This document shows, piece by piece, positions 1 through 6,258 of a DNA stretch of 8,008 bases (the first letter of the stretch is position 1; every line of letters starts with the position of its first letter). A program made the translations under genes and the position numbers. A model generated the notes under the pieces. It saw only the letters and a list, made by a program, of their open reading frames with translations. It made no database searches and was not told where the DNA came from. Origin of the DNA: an uncultured Enterobacter sp. (lineage in GTDB: Bacteria; Pseudomonadota; Gammaproteobacteria; Enterobacterales; Enterobacteriaceae); the NCBI GenBank assembly GCA_946477805.1, contig CAMKZP010000152.1, positions 1-8,008 on the forward strand, written 5' to 3'.

Positions 1-1773
1 GTAAATGCCGATCGCCTGCCGGAAGAGAAAAAGCGCGGCATGACCATTGACCTGGGCTATGCCTACTGGCCGCAGCCTGATGGCCGGGTGCTGGGCTTTA
101 TTGACGTGCCCGGCCACGAAAAATTTCTGTCTAACATGCTGGCGGGGGTGGGCGGTATCGATCGTGCGCTGCTGGTGGTGGCCTGCGATGACGGCGTGAT
201 GGCGCAAACGCGCGAGCATCTGGCGATCCTGCAGCTCACGGGCAATCCGCAGCTGACCGTTGCGCTCACCAAGGCCGACCGCGTGGTTGACGCGCGTGTC
301 GCAGAGGTTCGCGAACAGGTGCAGGCGACCCTGCGTGAATTCGGCTTCACCGATGCCTCACTGTTTGTCACCGTGGCGACGGAAGGGCGCGGAATCGACG
401 AGCTTCGCGCCCATCTGCTCAACGTCTCCTCTCGCGAGCACGCCGGACATCACCGCTTCCGCCTGGCTATCGACCGCGCGTTTACCGTTAAAGGTGCCGG
501 GCTGGTGGTGACGGGGACGGCTCTCAGCGGCGAAGTGAAGGTGGGCGACACGCTGTGGCTGACCGGCGTTAACAAACCGGTGCGCGTGCGCGGTCTGCAC
601 GCGCAGAATCAGCCGACGGAAACGGCCCGTGCCGGGCAGCGTATCGCGCTCAACGTTGCGGGCGATGCCGAGAAAGAGCAGCTCAGCCGCGGCGACTGGC
701 TGCTGGCGGACGCGCCGCCTGAGCCGTTCGAGCGGGTGATTGTCTCCCTGCAGGCCCATACGCCGCTCGCGCAGTGGCAGCCGCTGCATATTCACCATGC
801 GGCCAGTCATATCACCGGGCGCGTTTCCCTGCTGGAAAACGATCTCGCGGAGCTGGTGTTCGATTCACCGCTCTGGCTTGCGGATAACGATCGTCTGGTC
901 CTGCGCGATATCTCGGCGCGGGAAACGCTAGCCGGTGCGCGCGTGGTGGCACTCAACCCGCCGCGCCGCGGCAAGCGCAAGCCCGAGTACCTTCAGTGGC
1001 TGGCGACGCTGGCGCAGGCCAGCGATGATAAAGCCGCACTGCGGGCGCACCTTGAGCGCGGCGCCGTGGATCTGACCGGGTTTGCGTGGGCGCGCCAGCT
1101 GAGCGGTGAAGGGTTGCGCCTGCTGACCGGGGAGCCGGGGTATATCCAGGCCGGATACAGCCTGCTGGACGCGCCGGTTGCGGCACGCTGGCAGCGAAAA
1201 GTGCTGAACACGCTCGCCACCTATCATGAGCAGCATCAGGATGAACCCGGCCCGGGGCGCGAGCGCCTGCGACGCATGGCGCTGCCGATGGAAGACGACG
1301 CGCTGGTGCTGCTGCTGATTGAAAAGATGCGTGAAAGCGGCGCGATAAAAAGCCATCACGGCTGGCTGCATCTGCCCGATCATAAGGCTGGCTTTACGGC
1401 TGAGCAGGAGGCGGTCTGGCAAAAGGCAGAGCCGCTGTTTGGCGACGATCCCTGGTGGGTGCGCGACCTCGCGCGCGAAACGAACGCGGATGAGCAGCTC
1501 ATGCGCCAGGTTCTGCGCCATGCCGCGCAGCAGGGGCTGATTGTCGCGATCGTGAAAGATCGTTATTACCGCAACGATCGTATCGTGGCGTTCGCTAACC
1601 TGATCCGCGAGATGGATCGGGCGCGGGGATCTACCTGCGCCGCAGATTTCCGCGATCGGCTGAACGTGGGGCGCAAGCTGGCGATTCAGATCCTCGAATA
1701 TTTCAACCGCATAGGCTTTACGCGCCGCCGCGGCAACGATCATCTGCTCCGCGACGCGCAGCTTTTTCCTTAA
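1..1773 (+). CDS. selB: Selenocysteine-specific elongation factor SelB (5' end cut by window)
   Basis: SelB is the GTPase that carries selenocysteyl-tRNA(Sec) to ribosomes paused at a UGA next to a SECIS hairpin, in place of EF-Tu. The frame is open from base 1 (first codons VNADRLPEEKKRGMTIDLG), so the ATG at 40 is internal. By comparison with my memory of the roughly 614-residue E. coli protein, about 22 N-terminal residues with the P-loop lie outside the window. Visible GTPase motifs are the switch region KKRGMTIDLG, G3 DVPGH (codons 35-39) and G4 TKAD (codons 90-93). EF-Tu-like beta-barrel domains follow, then a C-terminal half that in this family is four winged helices binding SECIS, ending RRRGNDHLLRDAQLFP. 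All 590 visible codons are intact. The gene converges on the ROK kinase gene, with a 4-bp overlap at the stops. selA would be expected just upstream. Confidence 0.97.
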   Translation, partial: VNADRLPEEKKRGMTIDLGYAYWPQPDGRVLGFIDVPGHEKFLSNMLAGVGGIDRALLVVACDDGVMAQTREHLAILQLTGNPQLTVALTKADRVVDARVAEVREQVQATLREFGFTDASLFVTVATEGRGIDELRAHLLNVSSREHAGHHRFRLAIDRAFTVKGAGLVVTGTALSGEVKVGDTLWLTGVNKPVRVRGLHAQNQPTETARAGQRIALNVAGDAEKEQLSRGDWLLADAPPEPFERVIVSLQAHTPLAQWQPLHIHHAASHITGRVSLLENDLAELVFDSPLWLADNDRLVLRDISARETLAGARVVALNPPRRGKRKPEYLQWLATLAQASDDKAALRAHLERGAVDLTGFAWARQLSGEGLRLLTGEPGYIQAGYSLLDAPVAARWQRKVLNTLATYHEQHQDEPGPGRERLRRMALPMEDDALVLLLIEKMRESGAIKSHHGWLHLPDHKAGFTAEQEAVWQKAEPLFGDDPWWVRDLARETNADEQLMRQVLRHAAQQGLIVAIVKDRYYRNDRIVAFANLIREMDRARGSTCAADFRDRLNVGRKLAIQILEYFNRIGFTRRRGNDHLLRDAQLFP

Positions 1774-2654
1774 GCGCTGCGCTCGCGCTTCTGTTTAGCC
1801 AGCCAGACGGCGCCCAGCCGTCCCGCCTGGTTACCCAGTTCGCACGGCAGAATCGGCACCCTGAGCGCCTCCCACTCCTCGAACTGCTGCAAATACTTGT
1901 CGAGCAGGAGATAGATTTTCTCCTGCTCGCTAATACCGCCGCCAATCAGCACCACCTGCGGGTCAAACATGGAAATCACGCTGTAGACGCCGCGGGATAA
2001 AAAATGCGCCCACTCTTCAATGGCTTCGCGCAGGTGGACGTCGCTCTCCATCCGCTTGAACAGCTCCTCGCCGTGGGGCATTTCATCCTCAGAGAGCCGC
2101 AGCGCCCGGCTGCAGGCTTTCATCAGGCCGCGGGCTGAAGCCACCTCGTGCATGCATTCGCCGTTATTGCCAACCGGAAGCACGCCAAATTCACCCGCCC
2201 GATAGTGCGAGCCGCGATAGAGATCGCCATCCATTACAATTCCCCCGCCGATGCCGGTTCCAATCGTAATGCAGACGAAATGCGCGTAGTCTTTACCTGC
2301 GCCCTGCCAGCGTTCACCCAGCGCCGCGCAGTTGGCGTCGTTTTCAATGGTGACGGGAAGATCGGTGAGCTCGCTAAACAGCTCGCAGAGGTTTTCGCCG
2401 TCAAGGTAGTCGAGCGCCCCGGCTTTCGCCGCTTCGCCAGTGTGGTGATTGATATGGCCGGGAAAGCTCACGCCGATGCCGGCGATGTCATGTTCCTTCC
2501 GGTACGCGGCGACGACCGCTTTCCACTTCTCTTTGAAGGCGTTTTCATCCTCGGGAGTGTCGTACTCGTCGGCGGTAATCTCCCTGCCGTTCTCATCAAT
2601 CACGCCGTGTTTAATGTGGGTTCCGCCTACGTCAAAGCCGATATATAACTGCAT
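1770..2654 (-). CDS. ROK-family sugar kinase, BglK-like, without the ROK zinc motif
   Basis: This 294-residue cytoplasmic protein is a probable ATP-dependent sugar or glycoside kinase. The N-terminal phosphate-binding motif is GFDVGGTHIKHG (residues 6-17). IENDAN (103-108) carries the presumed catalytic base Asp106. TIGTGIGGG (130-138) and DPQVVLIGGG (231-240) are the other ATPase-fold signatures. Most ROK kinases have GEFGH followed by a CxCGxxGC zinc site; here GEFGV (154-158) is followed by a segment with only Cys167 and His169, so zinc binding is probably lost. As I recall, beta-glucoside kinase BglK has a similar length, ENDANC motif and missing zinc site, but no PTS or glycosidase gene lies nearby, so the substrate is unknown. 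There is no N-terminal helix-turn-helix, which argues against a NagC-type repressor. The ATG is supported by AAGGA (2663-2667) 8 bases upstream. It sits where E. coli has yiaY and is divergent from aldB. Confidence 0.88.
   Translation of the reverse strand: MQLYIGFDVGGTHIKHGVIDENGREITADEYDTPEDENAFKEKWKAVVAAYRKEHDIAGIGVSFPGHINHHTGEAAKAGALDYLDGENLCELFSELTDLPVTIENDANCAALGERWQGAGKDYAHFVCITIGTGIGGGIVMDGDLYRGSHYRAGEFGVLPVGNNGECMHEVASARGLMKACSRALRLSEDEMPHGEELFKRMESDVHLREAIEEWAHFLSRGVYSVISMFDPQVVLIGGGISEQEKIYLLLDKYLQQFEEWEALRVPILPCELGNQAGRLGAVWLAKQKRERSA
1772..1790. terminator. Short inverted repeat at the selB/ROK junction
   Basis: AAGCGC (1772-1777) and GCGCTT (1785-1790) form perfect 6-bp arms around a 7-base loop. 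The repeat starts on the selB stop codon and lies inside the last codons of the opposing ROK gene. A weak T-containing stretch (CTGTTT) follows on the + strand and no T-run on the - strand. It could be a weak terminator or 3'-end hairpin for selB, but it lacks a proper U-tract. Confidence 0.3.
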
Positions 2655-2683
2655 CGCATCGTTCCTTCTTAGCCCTTGAGCTA

Positions 2684-2693
2684 TTAAGTATGG
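2684..2693 (-). promoter_or_regulatory. Candidate sigma-S-like -10 region for the ROK kinase gene
   Basis: On the minus strand this reads CCATACTTAA, differing by one base from the CTATACTTAA extended -10 associated with RpoS promoters. No good -35 is seen 16-18 bases upstream, which such promoters tolerate. Transcription would begin near 2680, giving a leader of about 26 bases that contains the AAGGA ribosome site. This is pattern matching only. Confidence 0.35.
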
Positions 2694-2754
2694 CTCAGCG
2701 GCAGAAACGAAACGTAAAGCAGTGTAATCCGTGATACGGCTCGTAAACCCGTCA

Positions 2755-2781
2755 CCGGTTGGCGAGAAAATCGCCAGCCGG
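2755..2781. repeat. 11-bp inverted repeat between the ROK gene and aldB
   Basis: CCGGTTGGCGA (2755-2765) and TCGCCAGCCGG (2771-2781) are inverted copies around the loop GAAAA (2766-2770). The only imperfection is a T-G pair, still allowed in RNA. No T-run follows on either strand, so it is not an intrinsic terminator. It ends 38 bases before the aldB ATG and could be a repressor operator overlapping the -35 zone of aldB, or a hairpin in a longer leader. Confidence 0.6.
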
Positions 2782-2783
2782 AA

Positions 2784-2790
2784 CTACCCT
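2784..2790 (+). promoter_or_regulatory. Weak candidate -10 for aldB
   Basis: CTACCCT resembles a sigma-S-type -10 (CTAYRCT) with one mismatch, and would place the start of transcription near 2797, about 23 bases before the ATG. E. coli aldB is known to be RpoS-dependent, Crp-activated and Fis-repressed, which makes such a promoter plausible. A Crp-like pattern at 2730-2745 matches only 7 of 10 consensus positions, so I do not call it. Confidence 0.2.
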
Positions 2791-2819
2791 TGTTGTACAC
2801 CAACAGCAAGGAGACGGTC

Positions 2820-4358
2820 ATGACTAACAATCCTCCCTCATCGCGCATCCAGCCCGGCGAGTATGGCTTTCCGCTGAAGCTAAAACCCCGTTATGACAAC
2901 TTTATCGGCGGCGACTGGGTGGCTCCCGTCGACGGCGAATACTATTCCAACCTGACGCCCGTCACCGGCCAGCCGCTGTGTGAAATAGCCAGCTCCGGCA
3001 AGCGCGATATCGATCTGGCGCTGGACGCGGCGCACGGCGCCAAAGACGCGTGGGGCCACACCTCCGTGCAGGACCGGGCCGCTATCCTGTTTAAAATTGC
3101 CGACCGGATGGAACAAAATCTTGAGCTGCTGGCAACGGCGGAGACCTGGGACAACGGCAAGCCGATCCGTGAAACCATGGCGGCGGACGTTCCGCTAGCG
3201 ATTGACCATTTCCGCTATTTTGCCTCCTGCATTCGCGCTCAGGAGGGGGGGATCAGTGAAGTGGACAACGATACCGTGGCCTATCACTTCCACGAGCCGC
3301 TGGGGGTGGTGGGGCAAATTATTCCGTGGAACTTCCCGCTGCTGATGGCGAGCTGGAAGATGGCGCCCGCGCTGGCGGCCGGGAACTGCGTGGTGCTCAA
3401 GCCGGCGCGCTTAACGCCGCTTTCGGTGCTGATGCTGATGGAGGTGATAGGCGATCTGCTGCCGCCGGGGGTGATCAACGTGGTCAACGGCGCTGGCGGC
3501 GAAATCGGTGAATACCTGGCGACCTCAAAGCGTATCGCGAAAGTCGCCTTTACCGGCTCAACGGAAGTGGGGCAGCAGATTATGCAGTACGCCACCCGCA
3601 ACATCATTCCGGTAACGCTGGAGCTGGGCGGCAAATCGCCAAACATTTTCTTTGCCGACGTGATGGATGAAGAGGACGCGTTCTTTGATAAAGCGCTGGA
3701 AGGGTTTGCGCTCTTTGCGTTCAACCAGGGGGAAGTCTGCACCTGCCCAAGCCGCGCGCTGGTGCAGGAGTCTATCTATGAGCGCTTTATGGAGCGGGCG
3801 ATCCGCCGCGTGGAGTCGATCCGCAGCGGTAACCCGCTCGATAACGTTACCCAGATGGGCGCGCAGGTGTCGCACGGGCAGCTGGAAACTATCCTCAACT
3901 ACATTGATATCGGCAAGAAAGAGGGCGCGGAGGTTCTGACCGGCGGTAGACGTAAGATGCTGGGCGGCGATCTGCAGGAAGGCTATTACCTTGAACCGAC
4001 AATTCTGTCTGGTAAAAACAACATGCGCGTTTTCCAGGAGGAGATTTTCGGCCCGGTGCTGGCCGTGACGACCTTTAAAACGATGGACGACGCGCTGGAG
4101 ATTGCCAACGACACGCAGTATGGGCTGGGGGCGGGCGTCTGGAGCCGTAACGGCAATCTGGCCTATAAAATGGGCCGGGGCATTCAGGCCGGGCGCGTGT
4201 GGACCAACTGCTACCACGCTTATCCGGCGCATGCCGCGTTTGGCGGCTACAAACAGTCGGGCATTGGGCGAGAAACGCACAAGATGATGCTGGAGCACTA
4301 CCAGCAAACGAAATGCCTGCTGGTGAGCTATTCTGACAAACCGCTCGGGCTATTCTAG
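2820..4358 (+). CDS. aldB: Aldehyde dehydrogenase AldB
   Basis: AldB is a cytoplasmic aldehyde dehydrogenase that oxidises acetaldehyde and other short or reactive aldehydes to acids; the E. coli enzyme uses NADP+. The protein is 512 residues, the E. coli length, and very close to it throughout as I remember it. Visible active-site features are IIPWNFP (early cofactor-binding loop), FTGSTEVG (nucleotide-binding turn), general base Glu268 in LELGGKSP, and nucleophile Cys307 in NQGEVCTC. The C-terminus YSDKPLGLF is intact. I chose the ATG at 2820 over the upstream TTG at 2790 because AAGGAG (2808-2813) lies 6 bases before it and the product then begins MTNNPPS as in E. coli. The gene is divergent from the ROK kinase gene and overlaps the yiaU-like gene tail-to-tail by 4 bp. 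Stationary-phase control is expected from the E. coli gene, not proven here. Confidence 0.97.
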   Translation: MTNNPPSSRIQPGEYGFPLKLKPRYDNFIGGDWVAPVDGEYYSNLTPVTGQPLCEIASSGKRDIDLALDAAHGAKDAWGHTSVQDRAAILFKIADRMEQNLELLATAETWDNGKPIRETMAADVPLAIDHFRYFASCIRAQEGGISEVDNDTVAYHFHEPLGVVGQIIPWNFPLLMASWKMAPALAAGNCVVLKPARLTPLSVLMLMEVIGDLLPPGVINVVNGAGGEIGEYLATSKRIAKVAFTGSTEVGQQIMQYATRNIIPVTLELGGKSPNIFFADVMDEEDAFFDKALEGFALFAFNQGEVCTCPSRALVQESIYERFMERAIRRVESIRSGNPLDNVTQMGAQVSHGQLETILNYIDIGKKEGAEVLTGGRRKMLGGDLQEGYYLEPTILSGKNNMRVFQEEIFGPVLAVTTFKTMDDALEIANDTQYGLGAGVWSRNGNLAYKMGRGIQAGRVWTNCYHAYPAHAAFGGYKQSGIGRETHKMMLEHYQQTKCLLVSYSDKPLGLF

Positions 4359-5317
4359 TCTCCCAGCCCGGGCCGCCCGTCGACGGCCCGGGCAATGTGC
4401 TGACGCAGGCAGTTCAGCACGCCGTCCAGCACGTACTGCACGCGCCAGGGCTGATATTCCCGCTTGCGGTAAATGACCGTGAGATCGAGCCACCACTCTT
4501 CCTGGTGTGGGAAACAGGGGACCAGCATGCCGTGCGTTAGCTCTTTTTTCAGGCTTTCCTTTGGCGCAAAAACAATACCCAGGTTATTCCGCGCCAGCTC
4601 CAGCGCCGTTTGTGTATTATCGCAAATATAATTGCCCGTCACCTTATAGTCGAGAACCTCCTCGCTGCCGTGAACGCGAAAACGCCAGATATTGGCATCA
4701 TCAACTAACATTGAGTCAATTAATATACACGAGTGGTTGGCTAAATCTTTCGGGCCGGTAATAGGATGGGTTTCTAAATACTCTTTAGTTGCAAATGCCG
4801 TGACCGAATATTTTGTTAGCACGCTTGCGACTAAATTTTCATCTTTTGGCTGGGCGTAGGTAATTAAAATATCGCAATCATCCGGAAAGGAAACGCCCTC
4901 AGAAAATTCGTTACGGTTGAGGTTGTAGGTTTTCAACGACAGGCGAATTTCACCGATCTCTTCTATCTTATGGATCACATGGCGAGCGAGATAGGTCACG
5001 ATCCCGGTTGGAGCGTAAAGCGTCACTTTTCCGCGTTTCTCATGTTTATAGTCAGCAATAAAATTAATGAGTTGGCTATTTTTATCAAGGGAAGCGTTCA
5101 CGTAAGGGAGCAACGCCTCCCCAAACTGAGTGAGCGCTAACTGACGTGTCGTGCGTTCAAACACCTTCAGGCCAACACGCATTTCAAAATCAGAGAGATA
5201 TTTGCTTACGTTGGCCTGCGCCATGCCCAGCAGGGCGGCGGCATCGCCAATGCTGTGGGTTGCGGCAATGACGGAGATAATTTTTAACTCACGCGGTTTT
5301 ACCTGGAGTTTATTCAT
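4355..5317 (-). CDS. yiaU: LysR-type transcriptional regulator, probably YiaU
   Basis: This 320-residue LysR-type regulator has an N-terminal winged helix-turn-helix (about residues 9-68: SIGDAAALLGMAQANVSKYL, then a wing ending FERTTRQLALTQFGEALLPY), a linker helix, and a two-lobed effector-binding domain from about residue 95. LysR proteins usually bind as tetramers to T-N11-A sites and control a divergent neighbour. The neighbour here is the MipA/OmpV gene yiaT, and the order aldB-LysR-yiaT matches aldB-(yiaWV)-yiaU-yiaT of E. coli. The symbol rests on synteny and length (E. coli YiaU is about 324 residues as I recall), not on a remembered alignment. The effector is unknown. The start has only a weak ribosome site (GAG, about 10 bases upstream). 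The middle of the gene is AT-richer than its 3' end, which carries a GC-only hairpin. Confidence 0.85.
   Translation of the reverse strand: MNKLQVKPRELKIISVIAATHSIGDAAALLGMAQANVSKYLSDFEMRVGLKVFERTTRQLALTQFGEALLPYVNASLDKNSQLINFIADYKHEKRGKVTLYAPTGIVTYLARHVIHKIEEIGEIRLSLKTYNLNRNEFSEGVSFPDDCDILITYAQPKDENLVASVLTKYSVTAFATKEYLETHPITGPKDLANHSCILIDSMLVDDANIWRFRVHGSEEVLDYKVTGNYICDNTQTALELARNNLGIVFAPKESLKKELTHGMLVPCFPHQEEWWLDLTVIYRKREYQPWRVQYVLDGVLNCLRQHIARAVDGRPGLGD
4366..4393. terminator. Perfect 10-bp GC-only inverted repeat just after aldB
   Basis: GCCCGGGCCG (4366-4375) and CGGCCCGGGC (4384-4393) are perfect inverted arms with an 8-base loop. The repeat begins 8 bases after the aldB stop and lies wholly inside the 3' end of the opposing yiaU-like coding sequence, over the codons for the C-terminal tail. 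All ten pairs are G-C. No U-tract follows on either strand, so a classical intrinsic terminator is not supported. A 3'-end-protecting or polymerase-pausing hairpin for both convergent transcripts is plausible. Confidence 0.5.
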
Positions 5318-5343
5318 CGTGCACGCTCATCTATATGACTTTA

Positions 5344-5359
5344 TATATAATATTATATA
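5344..5359. promoter_or_regulatory. 16-bp AT-only perfect palindrome, candidate LysR-type operator
   Basis: TATATAATATTATATA is its own reverse complement. It lies 27 bases upstream of the regulator start and centres about 54 bases upstream of the predicted yiaT transcription start, near the usual LysR recognition-site position. It also contains the regulator's own predicted -10 (5352-5357 on the minus strand), so binding could repress the regulator while activating yiaT. Low-complexity AT sequence forms such palindromes easily, so its function is inferred. Confidence 0.45.
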
Positions 5360-5381
5360 AACAGGACCGTTGCCCTGGCAA
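5352..5381 (-). promoter_or_regulatory. Sigma-70-type promoter for the yiaU-like regulator
   Basis: On the minus strand, TTGCCA (5381-5376) and a perfect TATAAT (5357-5352) are separated by 18 bases. Transcription would start near 5345, giving a leader of about 28 bases. This is the best sigma-70 match in the window. Confidence 0.55.
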
Positions 5382-5399
5382 ATTTGTAACCATTATTAT
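5370..5399 (+). promoter_or_regulatory. Candidate sigma-70 promoter for yiaT
   Basis: TTGCCC (5370-5375) and TATTAT (5394-5399) are separated by 18 bases; transcription would start near 5406, about 32 bases before the yiaT ATG. Its -35 box directly abuts the -35 box of the divergent regulator promoter, and together the two boxes form TTGCC-CT-GGCAA. Confidence 0.45.
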
Positions 5400-5437
5400 G
5401 CCCGTCGCATGTTCGGCATATAAATGGATTGCATGGA

Positions 5438-6178
5438 ATGACTATTAAAAAGAATTTACTGGTTGCTGCCACATTATTCATAACCTCTTCCGCAATGGCC
5501 GGTGAATTTTCACTGGGCGCGGGAGCGGTATTTAATGAATCACCTTATAAAGGGTACAACGAAAATACCACCGCAGTGCCGTTACTGGCCTACGAGGGTG
5601 ATAATTTCTATGTTCGTCAAACCACCGGGGGATGGGTGCTGTGGAAAGACAGCAAGAATGAAATCAGCCTGACCGCTTCCTGGATGCCGCTGCATTTTGA
5701 CCCGGATGATATCGACGACCAGCAGATGAAACGCCTGGACGAGCGCAAAGCCTCGGCATTCCTCGGCGGCGCTTACTACCGTCATGAAGGCTGGGGTAGC
5801 CTTAAATTTGCCGTCTCCGGCGATGCAATGGACGAAAGCGGCGGCGTAGTGGGGGAAGTGTCTTACTTGCACCCGATCCGCATGGCGCGCCTGACGCTGA
5901 TCCCTTCCGTGGGCGTGTTCTACAGCGATGAAAGCTATAACGACTACTACTACGGCGTATCGGGCAGCGAGTCGCGTCGCTCGGGCCTTGATGAATACAC
6001 CGCGGGCGACAGCTGGACGCCGTACGTTGGCCTGGCCGCGAAATACGCGCTGACGCAGAACCTGTACCTGAATGCCAGTGCGATCTACACCGTGCTGCCA
6101 GACGATGTGAAAAACAGCCCGATGATTGACCGCGACGACAGCTTCGCGCTGTTAACCGGCATGACGTGGCGCTTCTGA
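5438..6178 (+). CDS. yiaT: MipA/OmpV-family outer-membrane protein YiaT
   Basis: This is a 246-residue outer-membrane beta-barrel. The N-terminus MTIKKNLLVAATLF with ITSSAMA is a signal peptide, with likely cleavage after Ala21 before GEFSLGAG. The mature start with NESPYKGYNENT and YEGDNFYVRQTT matches E. coli YiaT as I remember it, and the length is the same. It ends WRF, the terminal phenylalanine typical of BAM-inserted barrels. MipA was described as a murein-synthesis scaffold and OmpV as a porin-like protein; the role of YiaT itself is not established. The ATG at 5438 fits the signal peptide better than the TTG at 5429, but no clear Shine-Dalgarno precedes it, and a 5-codon mini-ORF (5424-5441) ends across it as ATGA. 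Two in-frame stops (TGA TAG) end the gene, followed by REP repeats. Control by the divergent LysR-type regulator is likely. Confidence 0.88.
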   Translation: MTIKKNLLVAATLFITSSAMAGEFSLGAGAVFNESPYKGYNENTTAVPLLAYEGDNFYVRQTTGGWVLWKDSKNEISLTASWMPLHFDPDDIDDQQMKRLDERKASAFLGGAYYRHEGWGSLKFAVSGDAMDESGGVVGEVSYLHPIRMARLTLIPSVGVFYSDESYNDYYYGVSGSESRRSGLDEYTAGDSWTPYVGLAAKYALTQNLYLNASAIYTVLPDDVKNSPMIDRDDSFALLTGMTWRF

Positions 6179-6186
6179 TAGCGACA

Positions 6187-6258
6187 GCCGGGCGGCGGCT
6201 TCGTCTTGCCCGGCCTACACAGGGCACCGCGTAGGCCGGGCTAGCGTAGCGACACCGG
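6187..6258. repeat. BIME: two REP (PU) elements in inverted orientation
   Basis: REP 1 (6187-6218) folds through GCCGGGC (6187-6193) and GCCCGGC (6208-6214) and ends GGCCTAC. REP 2 (6231-6258) begins GTAGGCCGGGC and is a more diverged inverted copy. Between them, GCCCGGCCTAC (6208-6218) and GTAGGCCGGGC (6231-6241) are perfect 11-bp inverted arms. Such elements are frequent in enterobacterial 3' regions, where they stabilise mRNA ends, bind gyrase or IHF, and serve as insertion targets. It begins 9 bases after the yiaT stop, so it probably forms the yiaT mRNA 3' end, and it marks the border with the accessory segment. Confidence 0.85.

Noticed and set aside
928..1743. Long minus-strand reading frame opposite selB
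   Set aside because: Composition-driven shadow of a GC-rich gene; the product resembles no protein fold and selB is clearly coding here.
2148..2648. Plus-strand reading frame opposite the ROK kinase gene
   Set aside because: The kinase frame carries all family motifs; the opposite frame has no ribosome site or recognisable domain.
2730..2745. Crp site upstream of aldB
   Set aside because: cGTGA-N6-TCgtA matches only 7 of 10 consensus positions; suggestive given Crp control in E. coli, but too weak to list.
2790..2819. TTG start giving AldB a 10-residue extension
   Set aside because: The extension would translate the Shine-Dalgarno region; the ATG at 2820 has AAGGAG at the right distance and matches E. 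coli AldB.
3558..4307. Long minus-strand reading frame opposite aldB
   Set aside because: Same reason: the aldB frame is intact and close to E. coli along its whole length.
5346..5351. TATAAT on the plus strand as the yiaT promoter
   Set aside because: No -35-like hexamer lies 16-18 bases upstream; the pair TTGCCC/TATTAT at 5370-5399 is better.
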